This document shows, in pieces, positions 1 through 6,257 of a DNA stretch of 8,748 nt. A program made the position numbers and the translations under genes. Origin of the DNA: JBDKTK01 sp039680225 (GTDB lineage Bacteria > Desulfobacterota > Syntrophia > Syntrophales > UBA4778); assembly GCA_039680225.1 (NCBI GenBank), contig JBDKTK010000229.1, positions 1 through 8,748 on the forward strand, written 5' to 3'. The notes under the pieces are model-generated. The model was not told where the DNA came from, did not search any database, and saw nothing but the letters and a program-made list of their open reading frames with translations. Positions within the stretch are counted from its first letter, which is position 1, and each line of letters opens with the position of its first letter.

Positions 1-67
1 TACCTTTCCAAGCTCGTCCATTATATCCGAAGGCGAACTGTATTCCATGGGATATCCCATTTTCCGG
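1..67. repeat. 67-bp perfect direct repeat, copy 1 (window edge)
   Basis: Bases 1-67 are identical to 987-1053 at a constant offset of 986. Identity stops at base 68 (t here, g at 1054). The left limit is unknown because the window ends. The copy lies at the end of the lipoprotein frame and encodes the same 22 residues as fdhA. Confidence 0.95.
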
Positions 68-447
68 TTTTGCGAATTGTAATAGCCCTTGTTCTCCAGG
101 TAAGCCCTGGTCTTCGCGAAAGCGTCATTCAGATAAGAACCTTTTATACTTCCGGGCAGTTTAAAGATATCTTTGACGCCCAGGCTGGAGGCAAGGACCC
201 TCTCATTGAAAGCCTCGATATCTTCCGCTTTCAGGATAAGTTTTTTGCTCTCAGGGTAATAGGACGTCCAGAAGACGGCCGTTCTGTAATCAGGGCGGAC
301 ATGGGGAAGCGGCGAGGGGGCCGGCAGAGGTTCGAGACGTCCGGCGCAGGAGGCAAGAATTAAAAGCGATAACAGGCACAGACATCCCCTTAAGCAAGGA
401 TTCGGCGTTAAGTAGCCGGACCCCTGCTTAAAGGAGAACTTTAACAT
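1..447 (-). CDS. Lipoprotein, NlpC/P60-type N-terminal region, partial and hybrid at the window edge
   Basis: The frame is open from ATG 447-445 to the window edge (149 residues, no stop). Residues 1-34 form a lipoprotein signal peptide: basic N-terminus, hydrophobic core CLCLLSLLILAS, and lipobox L-A-S-C with Cys34 as the lipidation site. The following part (YRTAVFW..., AEDIEAFNERVLAS, GVKDIFKLPGS) resembles the N-terminal stabilising/SH3 region of NlpC/P60 murein endopeptidases. That assignment is by recollection of family pattern and is moderate at best. The expected catalytic Cys-His domain would lie outside the window. From about residue 128 the protein becomes RKMGYPMEYSSPSDIMDELG..., identical to an internal piece of FdhA and in the same frame, so the last 22 residues are probably not native. 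The gene starts 14 nt after the fdhA stop. No convincing Shine-Dalgarno is visible, so it may depend on read-through from fdhA. Confidence 0.6.
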   Translation of the reverse strand, partial: MLKFSFKQGSGYLTPNPCLRGCLCLLSLLILASCAGRLEPLPAPSPLPHVRPDYRTAVFWTSYYPESKKLILKAEDIEAFNERVLASSLGVKDIFKLPGSIKGSYLNDAFAKTRAYLENKGYYNSQNRKMGYPMEYSSPSDIMDELGKV

Positions 448-461
448 ATTGTCGTTTTTTC

Positions 462-3152
462 TTAGGCAGATTCGATTTTAACTGCGCATACCTTGTACTC
501 GGGGATCTTTCCGACCGGGTCCAGGACCGGGTTGGTCAGCCGATTTACCGCCGCTTCCCGGAAATGGAAATTCATGAACACGGTCCCCCGGGGTGATTTT
601 CCGGTCACATTTGCCTTTGCTTCAACAGACCCGCGCCGTGAAGATACCCGCACCTTGTCGCCGTTTTTAATTCCATAGCTCCGGGCATCTTCAGGATTGA
701 TCTCCACGAGGCTCTCGGGATACCTCTCGTTGGAGCCGCGGGAAAGCCTGGTCATCGTCCCGGTATGGTAATGGTACAGGACGCGGCCGGTCGTCAGGAT
801 CAGCGGGAAACTGCTGTCCGTCTGCTCGGCGGAAGGCTTGAACTCTATCGCGCTGAACAGCCCTTTTCCCCTGGAGAACTTTTCCTTGTGAAGGTACTTT
901 GTCCCCGGATGCCCGGGTGTCGGGCAGGGCCACTGCAGGCCCTCTCTTTCCAGCCTGGCAAAATTGATTCCCGCGTAGCTGGGGGTTACCTTTCCAAGCT
1001 CGTCCATTATATCCGAAGGCGAACTGTATTCCATGGGATATCCCATTTTCCGGGAAAGCTCGGATATTATGAGCCAGTCGGGCTTTGCCTCGCCGGGCGG
1101 CTCGACGGCTTTCCTGACCCTCTGGACCCGCCTCTCGGTATTTGAGAAAGTCCCGTCTTTTTCCGCGAAACAGGCAGACGGCAGCACGACATTCGCAAAT
1201 TTGGCGGTTTCCGTAAGGAAGATATCCTGGACAACCAGGAAATCGAGATTCCGCAGGCTCTCCTCAACATGGGTGAGGTCGGGGTCGCTCAACATAAGGT
1301 TTTCTCCCATTACATAAAGCCCCTTGATATCCCCTTTATGGGCTGCGTTCATGATCTCCACGACGGTGAGGCCCGGCTTTCCCGGGAGGGGAACGCCCCA
1401 CGCCTGTTCGAATTTCGCTCTGACCTGTGCGTCGTCCACACGCTGGTAAGCCGGATAGCTCACCGGCAGGGCGCCCATGTCGCAGGCCCCCTGGACATTG
1501 TTCTGGCCGCGCAGCGGGTTGACCCCGCCGCTCTCGATCCCCACCATGCCGCAGAGCATGGCCAGGTTGGCGACCGATTTGACTCCGTCGGTCCCGGTCG
1601 CGTGCTGGGTCACTCCCATGCAGTACAGGATTGAGGACTTGGGCCCGCGGGCGTACATGCGCGCTGCGGCCCTGATATCGTCGGCGGGAACACCCGAAAT
1701 CTGCTCGACGTATTCGGGAGTGTACTTTTCCAGGACCTTGCTCATTTCCCCAAAGCCCTCTGTCCGCTCCGCAATATAGTCTTTCGCAAGGAGGCCCTCG
1801 CTGATGATGACGTTCATGAGGCCGTTGATCACTGCCACATTGGTCCCTGCCTTGGGGCGCAGCCAGATATCCGCGTACTTGGTGAGGGTGATGTCCCTCG
1901 GGTCGATGACGATCAGCCTGGCCCCTTGCTTGCGCACGGCCCGCTTCACCTTGCTGCCGATCACCGGGTGGTTTTCGGTGGTGTTTGTCCCCACTGCGAG
2001 GATAACGTTTGCGTTCTCGATTTCATCGATAGAGTTTGTCATTGCTCCGCTCCCGAATGATGCGGCCAGACCGGCCACGGTTACGGAGTGTCAGAGCCGG
2101 GCGCAGTGGTCGACTGTATTCGTCCCGATCACAGCGCGCATGAATTTCTGAAACAGGTAGTTTTCCTCGTTGGTGCAGCGCGCCGAAGAAAGCCCTGCAA
2201 GGCTGTCGCTGCCGTATTTTTCCTTTATGCGTTTGAAATTATCGGCAATGTAAGTGTAGGCTTCGTCCCAGGAGGCTTCCCTGAATTCGCCGTTTTCCCT
2301 GATCAACGGCTTGGTGAGCCTGTCCTTGCTGTGGATGAACTCCATCCCGAAGCGCCCCTTCACGCACAGGGTACCCTGGTTGGGCGTGCCGTATTCCTGG
2401 TTGCCGGTCACCTTCACGACCTTCCCGTCATGCACGTTCAGGTCGAGCTGGCAGCCCACGCCGCAATAGCCGCAGGTCGTTTTCACTTTCTGCACTTCCC
2501 AGGGCCGGCCCTCGAACCTGGCCTGCTTATTGGTTATGGCGCCGGTCGGGCATGCGTCGATGCAGGCCCCGCAGAAAACGCACTCCGAATTGATATACTC
2601 CGAATCGAACGCCGGGCCCACTTTCATCCGGGAGCCGCGCTCGAAGAAGTCCAGGACCTCATTGACCTGTATGTCGTTGCAGGCCCTTATGCAGCGCCCG
2701 CAAAGGATACATTTATTCAGATCGCGCTGGATCATGCTGTTGGATATTTCGATCTGATACCCCGGGGGCTGTATCTTGAACCGGGGCTTGTCTATTTTCA
2801 GCCAGTATACCAGGTCCTGAAGTTCGCACCTGCCGTTTGACTCGCAGGTGAGGCAGTTGTGGTCGCCTGAAGACCACATCAACTCTATCACGAGCTTCTG
2901 GGCGTCCCTGACCCTCCGGGTATCTGTCTTGATTACCATGTTGGGGCTGACCGGCATCGCACAGGCCGCCACAAGCGTCCTGGAGCCTTCAACCTCGACA
3001 ACGCACACGCGACAGCCTCCAACCCTGCTGGTAGCCTGGTAGTAGCAAAGAGTCGGAATGAAAATCCCATTCTCCCGTGCGGCATCCAGAATTGTCTTTC
3101 CCGGATCGGTTTCTAATTTTTTACCATCGATTGTTATTGAGATTTTTGCCAT
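462..3152 (-). CDS. fdhA: Formate dehydrogenase catalytic subunit, selenocysteine-containing, NuoG-like N-terminus
   Basis: Interconverts formate and CO2 at a Mo/W-bis-pterin centre; probably cytoplasmic, as no signal peptide is seen. Read through UGA 2093-2091 as selenocysteine it is 896 residues, close to clostridial NAD(P)-linked FdhA. In order: [2Fe-2S] domain (C36, C47, C50, C64); His-Cys cluster (H98, C100, C103, C109); two [4Fe-4S] sets (C148/151/154/158 and C191/194/197/201); molybdopterin-domain cluster (C227, C230, C234, C263); active site VDHCARL-Sec354-HS; C-terminal pterin-binding domain with YHYHTGTMTR. ATG 3152 is chosen because a G-tract precedes it. A TTG at 3164 would add four residues but has no ribosome site. 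The NuoG-like N-terminus implies electron transfer to a diaphorase, ferredoxin or hydrogenase partner, none of which is in the window. It is divergent from the OFA transporter. The two half-frames are one gene, not a frameshift. Confidence 0.95.
987..1053. repeat. 67-bp perfect direct repeat, copy 2 (inside fdhA)
   Basis: This is the copy embedded in intact fdhA, in the C-terminal half of the molybdopterin domain, and it is in frame with the flanking FdhA sequence on both sides. It is therefore the parental copy of the 1-67 segment. Confidence 0.95.
2050..2093 (-). promoter_or_regulatory. Selenocysteine UGA codon and bacterial SECIS hairpin
   Basis: The UGA is 2093-2091. Downstream on the minus strand is a 6-bp stem GUGGCC (2078-2073) / GGCCGC (2067-2062), with one U-G pair, closing the loop GGUCU (2072-2068). 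A lower CUCC (2088-2085) / GGAG (2053-2050) helix can form. Eighteen nt separate the UGA from the loop. Loop and spacing are the same as in the E. coli fdhF SECIS as I know it, where SelB recognises the loop. The surrounding protein (CARL-U-H, then VAGL) is the classic Sec-FDH active site. Confidence 0.9.
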
Positions 3153-3277
3153 TTTCCCCCCCAATTAAAATATAAGTTGTCAAAATGCCCGAGAAATAGT
3201 ATCAAAAGCCGCTTGCCTTTTAAAGCTATTTCCTATTTTTTTTTAACTGTTTCAATAGTTTAAGAGAAATTTTGGTC

Positions 3278-3295
3278 TATGTTATTTTTAACATA
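3278..3295. promoter_or_regulatory. Candidate operator: perfect 7-4-7 palindrome
   Basis: TATGTTA-TTTT-TAACATA is a perfect inverted repeat with 7-bp arms, ending 21 nt before the transporter ATG in the 164-nt divergent region. Its core TGTTA-N4-TAACA has the 5-4-5 geometry of Crp/Fnr-family sites. The AT-rich setting raises the chance of a fortuitous palindrome. I see no convincing -35/-10 pair on either strand here; a TTGACA at about 3177-3182 on the minus strand has no properly spaced -10. Confidence 0.4.
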
Positions 3296-3304
3296 CTTAT
3301 TCCC

Positions 3305-3309
3305 GGAGG
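3305..3309 (+). promoter_or_regulatory. Ribosome binding site of the OFA transporter
   Basis: GGAGG lies 7 nt before ATG 3317. This fixes the start there rather than at the in-frame TTG at 3272, which lacks a site and would add 15 unusual residues. Confidence 0.85.
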
Positions 3310-3316
3310 TTTGATT

Positions 3317-4546
3317 ATGTCAAGTGAAAATCTGGAAAGCAAAAGATGGCTAATTGCTGGGGCTGCGATAGTAATGCAGCTTTGTCTCGGAACGGTGTAT
3401 GCCTGGTCGGTTTTCAAGATTCCGCTCATGAAGGCACACGGCTGGGCGGAAACCCCTACCCAGATCACATTTATGATCCTGATGGGAGTGTTAGGTTTAT
3501 CAACAGCCTTCGGCGGGACACTGGTTGACAAGAAAGGGCCCAAGTTCGTCGCCACCGTGGGTGGTATTCTTTTCGGCATCGGCACCCTGATCGCCGGTGT
3601 GGCCGCGCAGTCGGGCAGCCTCCTGCTTCTTTACCTCGGCTACGGGGTCATTGGCGGGATAGGAAATGGCTTCGGTTACGTCACCCCGATAGCAACGCTT
3701 ATCAGGTGGTTCCCTGATAAGCGCGGTCTGGTGACCGGCTTAGCGGTTATGGGTTTTGGCGCGGGCGCATTTATCATGGGCCTCATCGCTCCGAAGATGA
3801 TCCTTAGTATAGGGATGGCCAACACGTTCTATTTCTGGGGAGTGATTTTCCTGATCGCGGTTACTGCGGCGGCCCAGCTTTACAGGAATCCCCCGCAGGG
3901 ATGGCTGCCGGCGGGATTCACACCGGCTGCTACCGGCGTATCGGCGGCAAACTCGTTCACATTCAATGAGGCGGTTAAAACACCCCAGTGGTGGATGCTC
4001 TGGGGCATGCTGTTCCTGAACGTTTCGGCCGGTCTCGGACTTATCTCCCAGCTCTCGCCCCTTGGGCAGAATGTCGTCAAGCAGGCCGACCCTATGATAA
4101 CTGCCGCGGCCCTGGCGGTTGCCGGCGGGAATATCGTCGCCATCACGGCCATCTTCAACGGTCTCGGCAGACTTTTTTGGGCCTCGATTTCCGACAAGAT
4201 CGGGAGAAAGATGGTGTTCATGATTATGTTCGTTTCTCAGGCACTGCTGTACATCTATCTGCCGCAGGTTGCTAATGTGACCCTGTTCACAATCATCGGA
4301 TGTTACTTGCTGGCCTGCTATGGCGGCGGGTTTGCCACGATGCCGGCCTTCGCGGCGGATTCATTCGGTCCCGGCTACATCGGGAAGGTTTACGGGATGA
4401 TGCTGACGGCGTGGGGTTGCGCGGGAATTATCGGGCCGCTGGTCTTTGCGCAGATTAAGGGGATCGCCCTTTATGTGGCGGCGGGGCTGTTGCTCGCGGG
4501 TTTTGCGCTCGCATTAATGTACAAACGGCCGGAGAGGAAGGCTTAG
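3317..4546 (+). CDS. MFS transporter, oxalate/formate antiporter (OFA) family
   Basis: A 409-residue polytopic inner-membrane protein with about 12 predicted helices. OFA hallmarks seen: the first helix WLIAGAAIVMQLCLGTVYAW (11-30); the loop 2-3 MFS motif GGTLVDKKGPK (66-76); the segment YVTPIATLIRWFPDKRG (121-137) followed by GLAVMGFGAGAFIMG; and a second-half MFS motif around GRLFWASISDKIGRK (284-298). Family members move small mono- or dicarboxylates such as oxalate, formate, lactate or pyruvate. R285 may correspond to the substrate arginine of OxlT, but the predicted 11th helix (about 361-380) contains no lysine equivalent to the OxlT one, so oxalate is not a safe assignment. Divergence from fdhA makes formate or a related carboxylate an attractive inference. 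Clear Shine-Dalgarno; a strong terminator follows 24 nt after the stop. Confidence 0.88.
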   Translation: MSSENLESKRWLIAGAAIVMQLCLGTVYAWSVFKIPLMKAHGWAETPTQITFMILMGVLGLSTAFGGTLVDKKGPKFVATVGGILFGIGTLIAGVAAQSGSLLLLYLGYGVIGGIGNGFGYVTPIATLIRWFPDKRGLVTGLAVMGFGAGAFIMGLIAPKMILSIGMANTFYFWGVIFLIAVTAAAQLYRNPPQGWLPAGFTPAATGVSAANSFTFNEAVKTPQWWMLWGMLFLNVSAGLGLISQLSPLGQNVVKQADPMITAAALAVAGGNIVAITAIFNGLGRLFWASISDKIGRKMVFMIMFVSQALLYIYLPQVANVTLFTIIGCYLLACYGGGFATMPAFAADSFGPGYIGKVYGMMLTAWGCAGIIGPLVFAQIKGIALYVAAGLLLAGFALALMYKRPERKA

Positions 4547-4570
4547 GCCGGTTTTCAACATTAAACGCAA

Positions 4571-4598
4571 AAAGGCGGAAGCAATTCCGCCTTTTTTT
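4571..4598. terminator. Bidirectional rho-independent terminator
   Basis: A perfect 10-bp stem AAAGGCGGAA / TTCCGCCTTT with loop GCAA is followed by further T residues on the plus strand. On the minus strand the same hairpin is followed by TTTTT. It ends the transporter transcript and the converging hydFGE transcript. The hydE stop codon (4599-4597) lies in its tail. Confidence 0.92.
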
Positions 4599-5634
4599 AT
4601 TCCCGCTTTCTTCTGAAACCGGGGCCCATGCCGATCGACTTCCCCTGCGATTCCAGGTACCCGCGAATGGATTGAATCACCTGCTCAGGTTCAATAACTC
4701 CGCTCCTGCCGGGATACAGGTCATACAGGCTGCGGTATTTCACGGGAGTGAAATCAGGCATCATGACGTTCGCCCCTGCGGACAAGCCCATCTCGCGGCC
4801 TTTAGGATCCAATATCCCCAGAGCCGTAGTGGCAGGGATATTTGTCGTCCTCGTGAGGAGCCTTGCAACTGCAACAGTTTTCACCGTCAGGGCAACATCG
4901 CCGTCGGGCATCGCGGCCAGAGGTGTATCCGGATGGGCAATAAAGGGCCCTATCCCGACCATGTCCACCTTGATTTTTTTCACGAGGAGAATATCATCCG
5001 CAAGCGCGCCCAGGTCCTGCCCGGGCAAGCCGACCATGCAGCCCGCACCGACCTCGTAATCGAGCTCACCCAGCCATGCGAGGCACTTGAGGCGGTTTTC
5101 GAATTGCGAATCAGGATGAAGGCGCTTGTACAAATCGCGGGATGCCGTCTCGTGCTTCAGCAGGAACCTGTCGGCTCCGGCTTCCCTGAATGCGGCATAG
5201 TCTTCGAAAGGCCTTTCGCCGATCGAGAGCGTTATGACAAGGCCGAGTTCCGTTTTTATGCGCCTAACAAGAAAGCACAGCCGCTCGCGAGTGTACCAGG
5301 GATCTTCCCCCGATTGCAGGACTATCGTGGAGGTCCCGGCATCCCTGACCCGGCCGGCGGCCGCGAGAATTTCGTCATCCGGGATCCTGTAGCGGACGAG
5401 TTTCGCATTCCCCCTGCGCAGCCCGCAGTACAGGCAATTGCGCCCGCAATAGTTGGAGAACTCGACTATGCCGCGCAGGTAGACTTCGTCGCCGACGCAT
5501 TCCTTCCTGACCCGGTCGGCGGCGGCGAACAGCATATCGCGTTCGGCGCCCTCGGGCAGGGTAAGAAGCGCGATGATTTCATCTCTGATAAGGTTGCCGG
5601 TGACGGCTGCTTTTGATATGTAGTTTTGAATCAT
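4597..5634 (-). CDS. hydE: [FeFe] hydrogenase H-cluster radical SAM maturase HydE
   Basis: Radical SAM enzyme acting with HydG and HydF to assemble the 2Fe subcluster of [FeFe] hydrogenase, in current models contributing to the bridging dithiomethylamine or processing the HydG product. It is 345 residues from ATG 5634. The signature CGRNCLYCG gives C63, C67 and C70 as ligands of the SAM-binding [4Fe-4S] cluster. Other family patterns are VEFSNYCGRNC, LQSGEDPWY, GLPGQ, and NVMMPDFTPVKYRSLYDLYPG near the C-terminus. The C-terminal tail after LYPG has no cysteines, so the accessory second cluster seen in some HydE proteins is absent. Start: the ATG is preferred over a TTG at 5643, which lies in repeat sequence; neither has a visible Shine-Dalgarno. 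It is last in the hyd transcript, separated from hydG by the repeat-flanked four-helix gene. Confidence 0.95.
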   Translation of the reverse strand: MIQNYISKAAVTGNLIRDEIIALLTLPEGAERDMLFAAADRVRKECVGDEVYLRGIVEFSNYCGRNCLYCGLRRGNAKLVRYRIPDDEILAAAGRVRDAGTSTIVLQSGEDPWYTRERLCFLVRRIKTELGLVITLSIGERPFEDYAAFREAGADRFLLKHETASRDLYKRLHPDSQFENRLKCLAWLGELDYEVGAGCMVGLPGQDLGALADDILLVKKIKVDMVGIGPFIAHPDTPLAAMPDGDVALTVKTVAVARLLTRTTNIPATTALGILDPKGREMGLSAGANVMMPDFTPVKYRSLYDLYPGRSGVIEPEQVIQSIRGYLESQGKSIGMGPGFRRKRE

Positions 5635-5635
5635 T

Positions 5636-5669
5636 AATTTCAAATTTCAGATTTGAGATTTCAAATCAG
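5636..5669. repeat. Heptanucleotide tandem repeat R1 (about RATTTSA units)
   Basis: Reads AATTTCA-AATTTCA-GATTTGA-GATTTCA-AATC on the plus strand, i.e. about four and a half 7-nt units. It fills the gap between the hydE start and the end of the four-helix gene, whose TGA stop (5668-5666) lies inside it. It matches R2 at 29 of 34 positions by hand alignment. Confidence 0.85.
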
Positions 5670-6109
5670 TCTTTCTTTTTCATCGATGCTCTCAGCAACT
5701 GCAAAAACTCATCGCGCTCTTTCTGTGCCCGTGTTTCCTTGCGGCATTTCTCGTTTAAATATCTGTGCCCCCTTATCTCACTGTTCTGGAGCGAATCCGC
5801 CCAGGCGCACAGTTGGCGGGAGATGCTTTCGGAGCCGGATTTCAGATTTGAAATTTCAGATTTCAAATCAGGGAAAAGCTTCTCGATAAAGCAGAGCATT
5901 GATCTGACTTCTCCGGCTGAGCCTCGGGAGATATATAGAAAAGTCAGCAACTCCTGGGTAGTGCCTCGTTCGAACCCCTCCGCAATGTTATTGGAGATGG
6001 ACAGAGCGGCCCGTTCAAGTTGATCACGCAAACTGTATTTGCCTCTGAACTGCTGAGACTGAGTCAATGCGTAAATATTTTCCGCCAGCTCAATTCCGGC
6101 CTTCCACAC
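5666..6109 (-). CDS. Four-helix-bundle protein, S23 / 23S rRNA intervening-sequence type
   Basis: 147 residues from GTG 6109. The family signature is clear: ALSISNNIAEGFERGT (36-50), then LLTFLYISRGSAGEVRSML (54-72), with amphipathic helices and no membrane segment or catalytic motif. Such proteins were first noted in 23S rRNA intervening sequences and are related to the Avd accessory protein of diversity-generating retroelements; their cellular role is unsettled. No reverse transcriptase or rRNA is present here. The frame continues upstream of the GTG as ATYERFEDLP-VWK, which looks like the normal family N-terminus, but ends at a TAG (6142-6140) where a start would be expected. The copy may therefore be N-terminally shortened or decaying. 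Residues 81-91 (DLKSEISNLKS) are encoded by a copy of the flanking 7-nt repeat. It lies between hydG and hydE on the same strand, a non-standard position. Confidence 0.75.
   Translation of the reverse strand: MWKAGIELAENIYALTQSQQFRGKYSLRDQLERAALSISNNIAEGFERGTTQELLTFLYISRGSAGEVRSMLCFIEKLFPDLKSEISNLKSGSESISRQLCAWADSLQNSEIRGHRYLNEKCRKETRAQKERDEFLQLLRASMKKKD
5838..5871. repeat. Heptanucleotide tandem repeat R2, inside the four-helix gene
   Basis: Reads GATTTCA-GATTTGA-AATTTCA-GATTTCA-AATCAG. It lies in frame in the four-helix gene, where three 7-nt units (21 nt) equal seven codons, giving DLKSEIS-NLKS on the minus strand. Confidence 0.85.
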
Positions 6110-6146
6110 CGGAAGGTCTTCAAAACGCTCGTAAGTAGCCTAAAAG

Positions 6147-6171
6147 GATTTCAAATTTGAGATTTAAGATT
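6147..6171. repeat. Heptanucleotide tandem repeat R3, upstream of the four-helix gene
   Basis: Reads GATTTCA-AATTTGA-GATTTAA-GATT on the plus strand, directly before the four-helix gene. The region to hydG (6172-6233) holds weaker scraps such as CAAATCTG and GATTTCAATTCAG but no gene. Confidence 0.75.
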
Positions 6172-6233
6172 AATTGCCTTCAACAATGGCCTCTTTCTAC
6201 CTCAAATCTGCAACCGATTTCAATTCAGTTTTT

Positions 6234-6257
6234 ATCTGAAATTTGAAATTCTCAGAT
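6234..6257. repeat. Heptanucleotide repeat R4 at the hydG 3' end
   Basis: ATCTGAAATTTGAAATTCTCAGAT is a degenerate, near-palindromic copy (ATCTGA...TCAGAT ends). The hydG stop TGA (6254-6252) lies within it. Confidence 0.6.

Noticed and set aside
70..363. 97-residue plus-strand frame in the left region
   Set aside because: The minus strand encodes a signal peptide with lipobox and a continuous lipoprotein there; the plus frame shows no feature.
2076..2093. fdhA read as two genes, or as a pseudogene with a premature stop and a GTG restart at 2078
   Set aside because: The stop is UGA at the catalytic Sec position, the protein is continuous across it, and a SECIS hairpin follows.
2088..2840. 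250-residue plus-strand frame opposite fdhA
   Set aside because: Shadow of the fdhA coding strand, no family pattern, while the minus strand carries all FDH cysteine motifs.
3165..3200. sigma-70 promoter for fdhA from TTGACA near 3177-3182 (minus)
   Set aside because: The nearby TATATT is only 3 nt away and no -10 lies at 16-18 nt, so I did not call it.
4672..5616. 314-residue plus-strand frame opposite hydE
   Set aside because: Antisense shadow of hydE in high-GC codons; the minus strand has the radical SAM motif and conserved HydE segments.
5666..6109. Diversity-generating retroelement (Avd-like protein)
   Set aside because: The protein is related in fold, but no reverse transcriptase, template repeat or variable repeat is seen in the window.
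5666..6142. 23S rRNA intervening sequence in its usual location
   Set aside because: The gene type matches, but the neighbours are hydG and hydE and there is no rRNA sequence.
5636..6257. CRISPR array
   Set aside because: Repeat units are 7 nt, tandem and degenerate, with no regular spacers and no cas genes.
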